Shown here piece after piece: positions 16,598 to 25,761 of a stretch of DNA of 64,000 nucleotides. Positions within the stretch are counted from its first letter, which is position 1, and each line of letters begins with the position of its first letter. Where the stretch lies: assembly GCA_027487485.1 (NCBI GenBank), contig JAIYDN010000107.1, forward strand, positions 92,550 to 156,549. The letters are read 5' to 3'. The notes beneath the pieces are model-generated. The model had not been told where the DNA came from, ran no database searches, and saw nothing but the letters and a program-made list of their open reading frames with translations. Position numbers and translations under genes: made by a program. Source of the stretch: Planctomycetaceae bacterium. Lineage in GTDB: Bacteria; Planctomycetota; Planctomycetia; Pirellulales; Pirellulaceae.

Positions 16598-17473
16598 ATG
16601 CGTTGGGAAGGTAGAGAGCAGTCAGCGAACGTGGAGGATCGACGTGGAATGGCAATGAACGCTGGCGGCATGGTCGCCGGCGGCGGCATTGGTACTCTGC
16701 TTCTGATTTTGATTATGACTTTTCTGGGGGCGAACCCAGCTAAGCTGATGGAAGAGGTGGGGCAGCAGCAGCCACAAAACAAGCAACAAACCAGCATCAA
16801 TCCAGCCGACGATCGAGACGCGCCGTTGAAGGAGTTTGTCTCGGTGGTGATGCGAGATACGGAAGACGTCTGGGGCAAGTTGTTTCGCGAGCAAATTTCG
16901 GCTCGTTATCAAGAGCCAAAATTGGTACTGTTCAAAGGACAAGTGCGTTCGGCTTGCGGTGCGGCGACAGCTTCGGTGGGACCATTTTATTGTCCCGGTG
17001 ATAGTAACGTGTACCTTGATTTTGATTTCTTCCGAGATCTAAAGAACGATCTCAAGGCTCCTGGCGATTTTGCAATGGCGTATGTTATCGCTCATGAAGT
17101 CGGGCATCACGTCCAGAATCTGCTTGGGCTTTCTGCGAAAGTTCAAAGCATGCAAAACCGAGCTGGCAAGAAAGAAAGCAATGAGCTTAGCGTGAGATTG
17201 GAATTGCAAGCCGATTACTTGGCTGGCGTTTGGGCTCATCATGCTCAATCGCAAAAGAAAATTCTCCAGGAAGGCGATATCGAAGAAGCCATCAATGCCG
17301 CGAGCAAGATTGGCGATGACACGCTTCAAAAGCGGGCTCAAGGCAGGGTCATGCCGGACTTGTTCACGCACGGCACATCGAAACAGCGAGTGACTTGGTT
17401 TTCTCGCGGTTTCAAGTCTGGCGATGTCCAAGGGATGATGCAACCTTTTGAGCTTCCCTACGACCAGCTCTAG
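16598..17473 (+). CDS. ypfJ: Neutral zinc metallopeptidase, YpfJ family
   Basis: 291 residues. It starts MRWEGREQSANVEDRRG, the standard opening of the family, then a membrane anchor (GGGIGTLLLILIMTFLG, about 28-44), the CGAATASVGPFYCPGD block, the zinc-binding HEVGHH (166-171) and ELQADYLAGVWAHH, which carries the third ligand. Topology puts the peptidase on the far side of the inner membrane. Substrates are unknown in general. ATG 16598 has AAGGA about 9 nt upstream. It sits just after the HtrA terminator, so it is a separate unit. Confidence 0.94.
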   Translation: MRWEGREQSANVEDRRGMAMNAGGMVAGGGIGTLLLILIMTFLGANPAKLMEEVGQQQPQNKQQTSINPADDRDAPLKEFVSVVMRDTEDVWGKLFREQISARYQEPKLVLFKGQVRSACGAATASVGPFYCPGDSNVYLDFDFFRDLKNDLKAPGDFAMAYVIAHEVGHHVQNLLGLSAKVQSMQNRAGKKESNELSVRLELQADYLAGVWAHHAQSQKKILQEGDIEEAINAASKIGDDTLQKRAQGRVMPDLFTHGTSKQRVTWFSRGFKSGDVQGMMQPFELPYDQL

Positions 17474-17549
17474 CATGGTGTTTCGTCGATGTCGTTTGCA
17501 TCCGTGGCTAACCACTGAATGATCCGTTTTACTCCCTAGGTAATCTTGC

Positions 17550-18194
17550 ATGGCCGTTCGCATACCTGTTGTAGTCAGCCAAAGCGAAAGACGCTCGGGC
17601 GCAATGGCAGACTACGAAGAACAATTGATCACTCGATTGATTTTCGAGAATGGTCTGGACGCCACCTTGGTTGCGGACTTGAAGTCCATCGGAATCGACA
17701 CCACCGACCATCTTTGCATCGAAGGTTTGAAGGGTGATTTTGCGATAGCCACTTGGGAATCCAAGGATTATGTATGCGAGCATTTGCATCGGCTGGGTGT
17801 GGAGTCGGTCGATCTCGTCCCGACGGATGGAAGCCCCAAGCACAGCTCCCATCGGAACGGGCAGCCTGCAAAGACGATCTTCTTTATTGCACTTTCTACC
17901 AGCATTCCGATCGAGAAAACGATCAGCGTCCTACAGGGGCTTCGCGAGGCTCGATCCGTTCCTGTGTTTTCGCTTGGTGGCATCAAGCAGAGACCAGAAC
18001 CTTCGCCAGCCACGACATTGAAACCGAATGTGGTATCAATATCCCCGCTCGTTTCCCAAGCGTCCTTAAAATCCAACCAAGATGCTTCACCGACGAACGA
18101 ACAGTCGAACTTAAGCATTGCGAATTTGGAACACGATGACTCGTTTCCCGAGATCGACCAGCTCATGCTGGATCTCGACCGATTTGAACTCTAA
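17550..18194 (+). CDS. Hypothetical planctomycete protein
   Basis: 214 residues. The first 65 residues (YEEQLITRLIFENGLDATLVADLKSIGIDTTDHLCIEGL) are helical and read like a small domain for binding another protein; the second half (FFIALSTSIPIEKTISVLQGLREARSVPVFSLGG) has alternating strand/helix character, and the tail is Ser/Pro-rich and probably disordered. No signal peptide. It is followed 12 bp later by a large secreted protein, so they may share a transcript. No function assigned. Confidence 0.7.
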   Translation: MAVRIPVVVSQSERRSGAMADYEEQLITRLIFENGLDATLVADLKSIGIDTTDHLCIEGLKGDFAIATWESKDYVCEHLHRLGVESVDLVPTDGSPKHSSHRNGQPAKTIFFIALSTSIPIEKTISVLQGLREARSVPVFSLGGIKQRPEPSPATTLKPNVVSISPLVSQASLKSNQDASPTNEQSNLSIANLEHDDSFPEIDQLMLDLDRFEL

Positions 18195-18206
18195 ACGGAG
18201 AAACCC

Positions 18207-20438
18207 ATGAAGGTGTTGCAGTCCACTAAGATCTTTCGAGCGACCTGGTTGATGTTTGTCTTTTCAGGCGTTTGTATCAGTGCCTTTCCAAGCCGTGCCG
18301 ATGCGCAAAGCGATTCCGAACTGAAGTCACTGAAGCTGGTCCCCAAAGACGCCGATTTTCTTTACGGCTCATTCCGATTGCCTGAACAATGGAACCGGCT
18401 TTCGACCGGTCCAGTGGCAACCAGCTTCATGAAGCTGCCATCGGTCGTGAAAATCTTGACGCAATTTAAAACGGAATGGAAGGAACGTGAGGCGGTTGGT
18501 TCTAACATTCGCGTCGCTCTGGAAAATGGAAATGTCCAAGATGCATTGGCGTTCTTGCGGGAACTTACTTCTTCCGAGCTGTTTCTGTTTGGCGACAAAA
18601 ATTTCTCGTCGATGAATTTGCGCATAGCCAAAATCAACGATGAAATGGCAAGCTTGATGGCATCAGGTTTGGATGACAGCGAAGAGCAAACGCAACTGAT
18701 TGCAACCAAATGGATCGAGGGATTGAAGGGGATGACCATTCCCACCCTTGTTATGGGAGCGCGATGCGACGATACCGATCTGGCCCTGGGTAAGATCGAT
18801 CAATTGGAAGTGCCCGTTTTTGCTCTCAAGCAGATTCCAGATGCTGCACCGTTCTTGCACAGCCTGAATCGAATCGAGGATAAACGTGGCGACCGGTTAC
18901 AATGGGTTATCTCTGGCTCCCAGATACCGTGGGACGTTATTCCGACCAATGATGATTTTGATGAAGAGATGCGAGACACGGTCAAGGAAGCCTTGGATCC
19001 AGTCACCTTTACCCTCACGATTGGGTTGTTTGATGGTAACTTTATCGTTGCTCTAAGCCCGACTCCGGAAGCCCTTCTGGAACTCGGGAAAGGTGAATCG
19101 ATTCTTGAGCATCCCGACATGAAACCGGTCGTCGACGCAATGAGCAAGCCTTTGATAGGAATTGCTTATTCCTCCGATGCATTGGCTGATTCCACCTTCA
19201 CGTCGACGTATAAGAATTTCTTCTCCCGTAATCTTGCCGGCGCCAGCATGCAGATCTCGTCGCAACTGGAAGAAGACAGCGAAATCAAGGACTTCTTGGA
19301 GGACTTTTCGAGCGACTTGGCATGGATGGATGAAGCGATCGCAAAATTTGTTCCTAAATTCCAAGGTGCACTTTCCTTAACCTTCCTGACGGATGACGGT
19401 TGGGAACGGCACGACCATCTTCGAACGAAAGATGTTCTCTTGGACACCAGTTCCAAGCTCGCCACCTTGGAGCATGTAGGTGGAGACCCACTGATGATGG
19501 TTGCCACCAAGCTTCAAGACCACCCCGAGTATTTTCAATTGATTCGAAAAATCGTCCAGAAGGCCAAGTTGCGTTTCGATGAGGCCGTCGAAGTCGACTG
19601 GAGCGAATTGAATGAGGATGAAGATATTCAAGACAGGCTGCAACAAGCGAAGCAGGCGGTCGAGATGGCTTGGCCCTTCTTGGTCCGAGTCGCCGATGCA
19701 TGGGAAAAGAAATTCTTGCCTTCGATGTCGGGCGAACATGCAATCATCCTCAGTGCCGGAAACCTGGCTGCTGAACAATGGGTCAAGGATATGCCACCAG
19801 CGTCGGAACCCTTGCCTTTGATCGAACTAGCCACAGTGACGGGGCTCAAGGACAAGTCTTTGTTTCAAAGCGGGTTCGAAGATCTGTTTGGCTTGTGTGA
19901 CGAAATCGTTGAAATGATTCGAAAGCAAGATCCCAATGCGGTGCCCGCAGGCTACTCGATTCCGCGTCCAACCCAATCCACATCTGCGCAAGGTGAAAAA
20001 TTTGGGTATCCCATTCCGGCCGATTGCCCCGTCCCTAAAGACATGATGCCGCAAATGCTGTTTAGCGGGGAGTTCGCCGTGGGAACTTATTCCGACAAGC
20101 AAGCGGTAGCCCTGATGACAGCGACTCCGTTGAAGATCGGCCAGGGGGTTATTGACCCATCGGCCAATCAGGCCAACGCGTCGTACGTTTCCTTTGGAAG
20201 ACTGTTTCAATTCGCTTCTCCTTGGCTGCGTTACGCTATGAGCCAATCGATGGAAAACCTAAACGACTCGGTTCTGGACCCATCGATGCCTGAAGATTTT
20301 GCGAATTACGAACTGACCGGAAACGACGTTCTTGCCATGTTCGGCGTGCTGGGACAAATCGGGGATTTATCCAGCAGCACTACCTCCAATGGTTCGGGCG
20401 GCACCGTCACCCGTTCTGTATATCGACAAGCGAAGTAG
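18207..20438 (+). CDS. Large secreted protein, unknown
   Basis: 743 residues with a signal peptide (ATWLMFVFSGVCISAFPSRADA). The mature protein begins LKSLKLVPKDADFLYGSFRLPEQWNRL and has repeated helix-rich segments; no enzyme motif is evident. Proteins opening with a phrase like VPxDADF are frequent among planctomycete secreted proteins of unknown role. The start has a good site (CGGAG, 8 nt before ATG). It ends 16 bp before the RidA-like gene, so the three plus-strand genes 17550-20811 may be one operon. Confidence 0.8.
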   Translation: MKVLQSTKIFRATWLMFVFSGVCISAFPSRADAQSDSELKSLKLVPKDADFLYGSFRLPEQWNRLSTGPVATSFMKLPSVVKILTQFKTEWKEREAVGSNIRVALENGNVQDALAFLRELTSSELFLFGDKNFSSMNLRIAKINDEMASLMASGLDDSEEQTQLIATKWIEGLKGMTIPTLVMGARCDDTDLALGKIDQLEVPVFALKQIPDAAPFLHSLNRIEDKRGDRLQWVISGSQIPWDVIPTNDDFDEEMRDTVKEALDPVTFTLTIGLFDGNFIVALSPTPEALLELGKGESILEHPDMKPVVDAMSKPLIGIAYSSDALADSTFTSTYKNFFSRNLAGASMQISSQLEEDSEIKDFLEDFSSDLAWMDEAIAKFVPKFQGALSLTFLTDDGWERHDHLRTKDVLLDTSSKLATLEHVGGDPLMMVATKLQDHPEYFQLIRKIVQKAKLRFDEAVEVDWSELNEDEDIQDRLQQAKQAVEMAWPFLVRVADAWEKKFLPSMSGEHAIILSAGNLAAEQWVKDMPPASEPLPLIELATVTGLKDKSLFQSGFEDLFGLCDEIVEMIRKQDPNAVPAGYSIPRPTQSTSAQGEKFGYPIPADCPVPKDMMPQMLFSGEFAVGTYSDKQAVALMTATPLKIGQGVIDPSANQANASYVSFGRLFQFASPWLRYAMSQSMENLNDSVLDPSMPEDFANYELTGNDVLAMFGVLGQIGDLSSSTTSNGSGGTVTRSVYRQAK

Positions 20439-20454
20439 CAGAAAGAGATTGAGT

Positions 20455-20811
20455 ATGAACAGGATCGTAAGGCACGGTGTTACTTCACGCTGGTCCGACG
20501 CCGTGGTGCATGGCGGCGTTGGCTATTTTGTCGAGGTGCCGGACGATCCTGGTTTGGACTGCGAGGGCCAGTTTCGCCAAGTGCTTCAGCAAGTGGAGAA
20601 ACGGCTAGAGCAGATCGGCAGTGACATGCAGCATTTGCTGCAAGTGGTCATATATCTACCCGACCCAAGCGACCTGACCTGTTTTAACGAGATATGGGAC
20701 GCTTGGGTTCCATCCGGGCACGCTCCTTCAAGAGCGTGTATTCATGCAGCGTTAGCAGCTCCAGGCTACCGCGTCGAATTGGTCATCACGGCTGCGTTGA
20801 TAGCTGAATAA
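20455..20811 (+). CDS. RidA/YjgF-family protein
   Basis: 118 residues from ATG 20455. The pattern is that of RidA: Trp-Ser-Asp at the start (TSRWSDAVVHGGVGYFV), Gln-rich helix (QFRQVLQQVEKRLEQIGSDMQHLLQVVIYL) and the C-terminal PSRACIHAALAAPGYRVELVITA, where Arg of the active site is retained. RidA deaminates reactive enamine/imine intermediates from PLP enzymes; some family members do not. The earlier in-frame ATG at 20332 lies in the previous gene. The ribosome binding site is AGAAAGAG. Confidence 0.9.
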   Translation: MNRIVRHGVTSRWSDAVVHGGVGYFVEVPDDPGLDCEGQFRQVLQQVEKRLEQIGSDMQHLLQVVIYLPDPSDLTCFNEIWDAWVPSGHAPSRACIHAALAAPGYRVELVITAALIAE

Positions 20812-20969
20812 CAGGCAAACAGCCTTCCTGCCTCACAGTGATCACATCGTGAGAATTGCGAACTGAGGATTGCCATGTTTTCGATACTAGACCCAAGTCG
20901 TGTATGGAAAACTTCGGAAGCACAGCACGTGCAAAATCTGATCCGTCGTAACTCTTTGGTTCAGGCAGA

Positions 20970-21752
20970 TTATCGAATGCGTCGCAGGTCGGGATATAGC
21001 GATTTCGCTCCGTCGGATCGAAGGAATGTTCGCTTCTGATATCCTGTCCGCATGCGCCATGCAAGTTCGCTCAGGAATAGAAATACTCCGATCATGATGA
21101 CGATCAAAGTAGGCCCAGGCCAAAGAACTTGCTTGTTGGCCAACGTCCAATTGAACCATGGTTCGGATTCCAGTGTCCAGGGCTGGTGTCCGAGTAGAAA
21201 CAAGGAAAACAGCACGAAAATCAGTATCTTCACGCCGTAAAAAGCAACTCGGAATATCCATTTGATATCTGTCTCGGGTGCTAGCACAACAGCCGAGTTT
21301 CCAACCGAATCCATCGCGATGACGAATAGAATCCAATCCAAGAATTTCCTGCGAATCTCTTGATAACGACTGGCAAAAGCAAGAAAGCACATTGCAAGGA
21401 TGACGGTAGTGATCGATTCCAACGACAGATCCAGTTGCGATTTTGATCGATCCCGAAAACTCCAGCATAAAACCAATCCAAGCAGTAGTACTGCTACATT
21501 GGACCTGGATGTCAAAAAGACCAAAGCAGCGATCATCGTCAATCGCAAGCTAAGCCAGATCGGCAACGAGCCTACAAACAGGACGTCGATAGCCGCCCCA
21601 GTGACTAGCAGCATAAAAACGCTACATGCGAGCTCTGCAGGTTTCCGCCATTCGTTGCTGTCGGCCATGCCCATTGCTCCCGATGGTGCAGCCTCAGGGG
21701 GAATGTCCCCAGGTGCAATTATTTGTATTGGACCATTGTGTTCATCGCTCAT
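20970..21752 (-). CDS. Multi-pass membrane protein downstream of DUF58
   Basis: 260 residues with about six hydrophobic helices (ELACSVFMLLVTGAAIDVLFVG, SLRLTMIAALVFLTS, ITTVILAMCFLAFA, WILFVIAMDSVGN, VKILIFVLFSLFLLG, PTLIVIMIGVFLFLSELAW). The N-terminus is Pro/Gly-rich and polar. Its ATG overlaps the DUF58 gene stop by 4 bp (ATGA). In MoxR-DUF58 loci a membrane protein of this kind commonly completes the set; family not recognised. Confidence 0.75.
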   Translation of the reverse strand: MSDEHNGPIQIIAPGDIPPEAAPSGAMGMADSNEWRKPAELACSVFMLLVTGAAIDVLFVGSLPIWLSLRLTMIAALVFLTSRSNVAVLLLGLVLCWSFRDRSKSQLDLSLESITTVILAMCFLAFASRYQEIRRKFLDWILFVIAMDSVGNSAVVLAPETDIKWIFRVAFYGVKILIFVLFSLFLLGHQPWTLESEPWFNWTLANKQVLWPGPTLIVIMIGVFLFLSELAWRMRTGYQKRTFLRSDGAKSLYPDLRRIR

Positions 21753-23545
21753 CGTCTTGCTCCTGTCGCGCTAGCACGCCCGTCGCGAGCAATATCGATT
21801 TCCGATAGCAATAACCTCATGGTTTTCGCCTCTCCGGATATCGCCACGGGGATTCCTAATTTAGCGAGGTTGCGCTTTAACGGTGCCATCCATTCGTGAA
21901 GCCGCAAGTGCTCGGCCTCTCGCCGTAAATCTGATGCGCTAAGGATTCTGCCTTCCAACGTGAACGGCTTTGGCCGAACAAACGTCGGCGATGGAATGAC
22001 GACAGCCACCCGATGATGTTTGGCTTTGGCGATTTTCAGTGCTTCGAAAAAGTCGCTTCGATGGAATTGCATTCCTGTAAGTTCTGTTATCACAGCAAAC
22101 ACTTCGTTGTCGCGAGCTCGGCCGACAGCCGACTGAATCGCTTTCGCGAGCAGATTGGATCGAGCCGACGATCGCAACCACGACGTATCGGTCGATGAGA
22201 TCATGGGTGCCATCCATGGAGACCCACATTCGCTTAGAAACCGAGCGAGGTATTTTGCCAACAAAGGAGCGTTCCAGTTCAATTCCACTTGAGTGATCGG
22301 CGAAAGGTCGTAGAGTTCAGCCATCACAGCCGCCAGCTGAGTTCTTTGGCGAGTCGCTCGTGTGATTAGGAACGAGAACGAGGATATGGAGATCGGGTTG
22401 ATTTGTGGATCTAGCAACTCTGGAAAGCGTTCGTTGCAAATTGCATAGGCAGTTTCCAGGAGCGCGACCGAAGCCTGGGTTTGACTGGGGCAAGAATTTG
22501 TGGCGAATTTGGCCATTCCCTGCATCTGCTGATAAAAGCCCTTGGTACCTGTTGTGGCGGGAATGTGCTGCGTTTCTGTATCGCCGATAAGATACGATCC
22601 AACGGCATCACCGGCATGAACGACCGAATGCGCCAAAGTGGCTGCAACGCTGGTGATCTGATCGATCAATCGAAGTCCAAAACCACCGACCCGAGTGCTC
22701 GCGGTTCCATCCAAAATCAACTGCACTCGCACGGGCACTTCGGATTCATACTGACGCGCCATCAGTTTCTCGCGCCGGGCGGATGCTTTCCAAGCGATAG
22801 ACTTAGGTGGATCGCCATCAACGTACTCACGCAGCTCCAGCAGCTCAAAGCCGATACCCGGCCTTTGGTAGCGATGAAGCCCTTGTCGTGGAATCACGCT
22901 CAAATTCTTGAGAATGGGAGTCATGTCCTTCAAGGGTATAAAGTTAGGCAGAACCAAAAAGGACTGCGAGGCTTCAACGAATACTTCTTTGCGGAAAAAC
23001 TTCCATGGATCGTGAAATTCGATTCGAACACCTGGCATGACCAGCTCCCCAGCACCTAACGCATGTGCATCGTAGGCAACTCGGATTAGGTTCTGCGGTT
23101 TTTGAACGCGTATTTCGTTGGCCTTCACGCTCTCCTGTTCGATGAACACTAAGTTTCTCAGTGGGCGCCAAAGGGAAGCCAGCCACGGCGGCGTGCTTGG
23201 TCCTGGATTCGATGGTGTTGGATCAAGTTGTAGATTTTCGGGAAGCACATCCCGTATTCGTTGAGCCGTTCGGAAAACACTGTCTTGGCATTCCAATACC
23301 AATTCAATTTCGGCTTTCCGGTTAGCCCATAAGATTCCTGTCGATTGCTCGCGACCGTTGACTTTACGCACAACGCGCAACGCTTCAAGCTCGCGTGCTG
23401 AAAACCAAAGAAACGAAATCCAGCTCCAAACAATCCAAACCAAAACGGAAAGGCAAAGAGTGGCAATGGTAGTTTGGCCTCGAGCCATGGAGATGCCAAG
23501 TCCAGCCAGAGCAATCAACGCCAGGAATCGTGCTCGATTGGTCAC
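21749..23545 (-). CDS. DUF58 domain protein (MoxR-linked)
   Basis: 598 residues. Two N-terminal hydrophobic segments (RFLALIALAGLGISMA, ATLCLSVLVWIVWSWISFLW) precede a beta-rich region and the DUF58 signature ELREYVDGDPPKSIAWKASARR, then a von-Willebrand-like core (VRVQLILDGTAST). DUF58 proteins work with MoxR AAA+ ATPases in assembly or regulation of envelope complexes. The start is GTG overlapping the MoxR stop by 4 bp (GTGA), and the stop overlaps the next ATG, so all three are coupled. Confidence 0.93.
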   Translation of the reverse strand: MTNRARFLALIALAGLGISMARGQTTIATLCLSVLVWIVWSWISFLWFSARELEALRVVRKVNGREQSTGILWANRKAEIELVLECQDSVFRTAQRIRDVLPENLQLDPTPSNPGPSTPPWLASLWRPLRNLVFIEQESVKANEIRVQKPQNLIRVAYDAHALGAGELVMPGVRIEFHDPWKFFRKEVFVEASQSFLVLPNFIPLKDMTPILKNLSVIPRQGLHRYQRPGIGFELLELREYVDGDPPKSIAWKASARREKLMARQYESEVPVRVQLILDGTASTRVGGFGLRLIDQITSVAATLAHSVVHAGDAVGSYLIGDTETQHIPATTGTKGFYQQMQGMAKFATNSCPSQTQASVALLETAYAICNERFPELLDPQINPISISSFSFLITRATRQRTQLAAVMAELYDLSPITQVELNWNAPLLAKYLARFLSECGSPWMAPMISSTDTSWLRSSARSNLLAKAIQSAVGRARDNEVFAVITELTGMQFHRSDFFEALKIAKAKHHRVAVVIPSPTFVRPKPFTLEGRILSASDLRREAEHLRLHEWMAPLKRNLAKLGIPVAISGEAKTMRLLLSEIDIARDGRASATGARR

Positions 23546-24525
23546 AGCTTTGGTGACCCTGATTGTGAATCCACAATGACAGGAACTTGTTGGATCAACT
23601 GCTGAACAATTGCTTCCACCGATTGACCATCCATCTCGGATTCTGGCCGAAGGATCAAACGATGCCCCAGCACGGGCAACGCGACAGCTTGTATATCTTC
23701 ATGAGTCATGAACTCACGTCCTTGGATCAGCGCTCGAACCCGTGACGCTTTCATCAAGTAGATTGCAGCTCGCGGGCTGGCCCCTAGCAAAAGATCCGGA
23801 TGAGTTCGACTGCGGCGAACCAAGTCAATGATGTAGCCTTTCAATTCCTGGATGCAAAAAACAGAATCGACCATTCTTTGAATCATGATCAATTCTTCGG
23901 CGTTGGAAATCGGAAGTGTCTTGCCGGTAGGTTTGCTATGAAGATCGAGCATCGCGATTTCTTGATCGCGTGAAGGGTAGCCTACTTGGATGCGAAACAG
24001 GAAGCGATCCAATTGAGCTTCAGGCAAACGATAGACCCCTTCTTGTTCAATCGGGTTTTGGGTCGCAAGAACCATGAAGGGCTCAGGCAAGGGAAGGGTT
24101 TTCCCTTCGATCGTGACTTGACGCTCTTGCATCGCCTCGAGCAGCGACGATTGCGTTCGTGCGGGAGCACGGTTGAGCTCATCTGCAAGGAGAAGTTGGC
24201 AGAAGACAGGCCCTTTTCGCATCACGAAGTTGCTGGTCTGTCGGTCTAGGACTTGCGTTCCTGTCACGTCCGAAGGAAGCAAATCGGGAGTGAACTGGAT
24301 TCTTTCGAAATGAATTCCCAAGGCCATCGAAAAGGTCCGGCAAAGCGTGGTCTTTGCCGTGCCAGGAACTCCTTCCAAAAGCACATGCCCGCCTGCCAGC
24401 AGCGCGATCAAAAGCTGGTCGGTAACATGCCCTAGGCCTACAACCACTCGCTCGATCGAATCCTGAGTGCGCTTGCGAAGTTCTTTAACGCGTTGAGCGA
24501 TTTCGCCCGAATTTGCTGCTTGCAC
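23542..24525 (-). CDS. MoxR-family AAA+ ATPase
   Basis: 327 residues. Walker A is GVPGTAKTT (52-60), Walker B is LLLADELNRAP (110-120); sensor 1 lies in MVLATQNPIEQEGVYRLPEAQLDRF, a diagnostic MoxR stretch, and the lid holds LLGASPRAAIYLMKASRVRAL. It is a chaperone-like ATPase, working with the DUF58 protein encoded next. Start is GTG at 24525 with no strong ribosome binding site. It leads the three-gene cluster ending at 20970. Confidence 0.96.
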   Translation of the reverse strand: MQAANSGEIAQRVKELRKRTQDSIERVVVGLGHVTDQLLIALLAGGHVLLEGVPGTAKTTLCRTFSMALGIHFERIQFTPDLLPSDVTGTQVLDRQTSNFVMRKGPVFCQLLLADELNRAPARTQSSLLEAMQERQVTIEGKTLPLPEPFMVLATQNPIEQEGVYRLPEAQLDRFLFRIQVGYPSRDQEIAMLDLHSKPTGKTLPISNAEELIMIQRMVDSVFCIQELKGYIIDLVRRSRTHPDLLLGASPRAAIYLMKASRVRALIQGREFMTHEDIQAVALPVLGHRLILRPESEMDGQSVEAIVQQLIQQVPVIVDSQSGSPKL

Positions 24526-24579
24526 AGATTGTGTTTCTAGTTAAACGTTGGTGTCGTTGAAAGCCATCGTCTGCAAATT

Positions 24580-25761
24580 CTAATGGAAGTCAACTGAATG
24601 AAAACAGGCATGGTCCCGTGAACTCGAATTGGCCTGAATCCCCAACAGCATATCGCCAAGCGCCCTGCCATACCACTGTCGGTAGCCAAGGTAGCTGGTT
24701 GTCAGTCGAGGATTGATTTCAATCGGCACCCACTGAGTCCAGTCATGGGTGCCATCAGGAATTAAAAAATCGATCCCTATCCAGCCGGAAGGCTTGCCAG
24801 GAATCGCGTTCAGGACTCGATTGGCAAACCGCTCTAGCTGCTGAAGCGTGGTGTCGTCTAGCGGGCCGAAACCACCTGTGTATTGAACATTGGAGACGGA
24901 TGCGTCGTCCTTGCATGGCAAATGTTCGATGCGTTGCGCAACGGATCCAAGTATCCAATGGGACGGTCCGGCAAGGACAGCAAGGCTCCGAGCGCTCCCT
25001 GCCAGCCACGGCTGCACGATCCAGCTTTCCCAATGCTGGGCCCGTTCTTCCAAGCTCCAAGCGGAGTCCTCAGTTCTTTGGGTGGCTTCGTTGGGCTGGG
25101 TGACTTGTGGGTTGGAACGACACCATGTTGTAAGAGATCGGTCGTTTTCGAATCGCTTCATATCAGCGCACCCTGCACCGTCGCGTCGCTTCAGGACCAA
25201 TCCATCTGGACTTGCATTAGCGAAACTAGTCTGTTCGACCGGGGGGGATTGTAAGAAAGACGTTAGAGTTTGCGTGGAAGGATGAGGAAGATTCGCATCC
25301 AACATTGCTTCCGCAAACAATAGCTTGTCGGAGGTTGCTTTCAAGAACAATGCATCCGGCGCAAGTACGATAGCTCCGTGTTCGCGCAAGTAACTGACCG
25401 TGATCGCCAGAAGATTATCGATTTCAGGCGCGATCACGATCGTGATTTCAGCAGGAATCGCAACTTGCCGCCATTGCGAAAGCCAATCGACGCGATTGCT
25501 GCAGACAAAATCATCGAATGGTGTTAAAGCACAAGTTGGATCTTGCTTCGAATGGACAAGCTCCTGATCTAAGCAAGTAAAAACTTGATGACCGCATTGC
25601 TGAAGATCGCTCGCAAGAGCATGCAGCATTGCCCAGCCTTCACGAAGCAGGGCTTGCGCGATCTCGCTTATTTCCGATTCACCAGCGGATTCAGAGTTGG
25701 GAATTCCGATAAGCTCGTGGATGCCGCCACCGCTCAGAAGCTCAAGAACCGCTACCTTCAC
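24580..25761 (-). CDS. ATP-grasp enzyme (COG1821/MfnD-like)
   Basis: 393 residues. The opening MKVAVLELLSGGGIHELIG and the body DALFLKATSDKLLFAEAMLDANLPHPST, GLVLKRRDGAGCADM, GWIGIDFLIPDG, IEINPRLTTSYLGYRQW are those of an ATP-grasp ligase; the last motif holds the metal-binding Glu/Asn. The closest family I can think of is COG1821, which includes the tyramine-glutamate ligase MfnD and homologues in bacterial tetrahydromethanopterin/methanofuran C1 loci; planctomycetes carry such a pathway. That link is inference. GTG start; overlaps the stop of the upstream secreted-protein gene by 4 bp (GTGA). Confidence 0.8.
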   Translation of the reverse strand: MKVAVLELLSGGGIHELIGIPNSESAGESEISEIAQALLREGWAMLHALASDLQQCGHQVFTCLDQELVHSKQDPTCALTPFDDFVCSNRVDWLSQWRQVAIPAEITIVIAPEIDNLLAITVSYLREHGAIVLAPDALFLKATSDKLLFAEAMLDANLPHPSTQTLTSFLQSPPVEQTSFANASPDGLVLKRRDGAGCADMKRFENDRSLTTWCRSNPQVTQPNEATQRTEDSAWSLEERAQHWESWIVQPWLAGSARSLAVLAGPSHWILGSVAQRIEHLPCKDDASVSNVQYTGGFGPLDDTTLQQLERFANRVLNAIPGKPSGWIGIDFLIPDGTHDWTQWVPIEINPRLTTSYLGYRQWYGRALGDMLLGIQANSSSRDHACFHSVDFH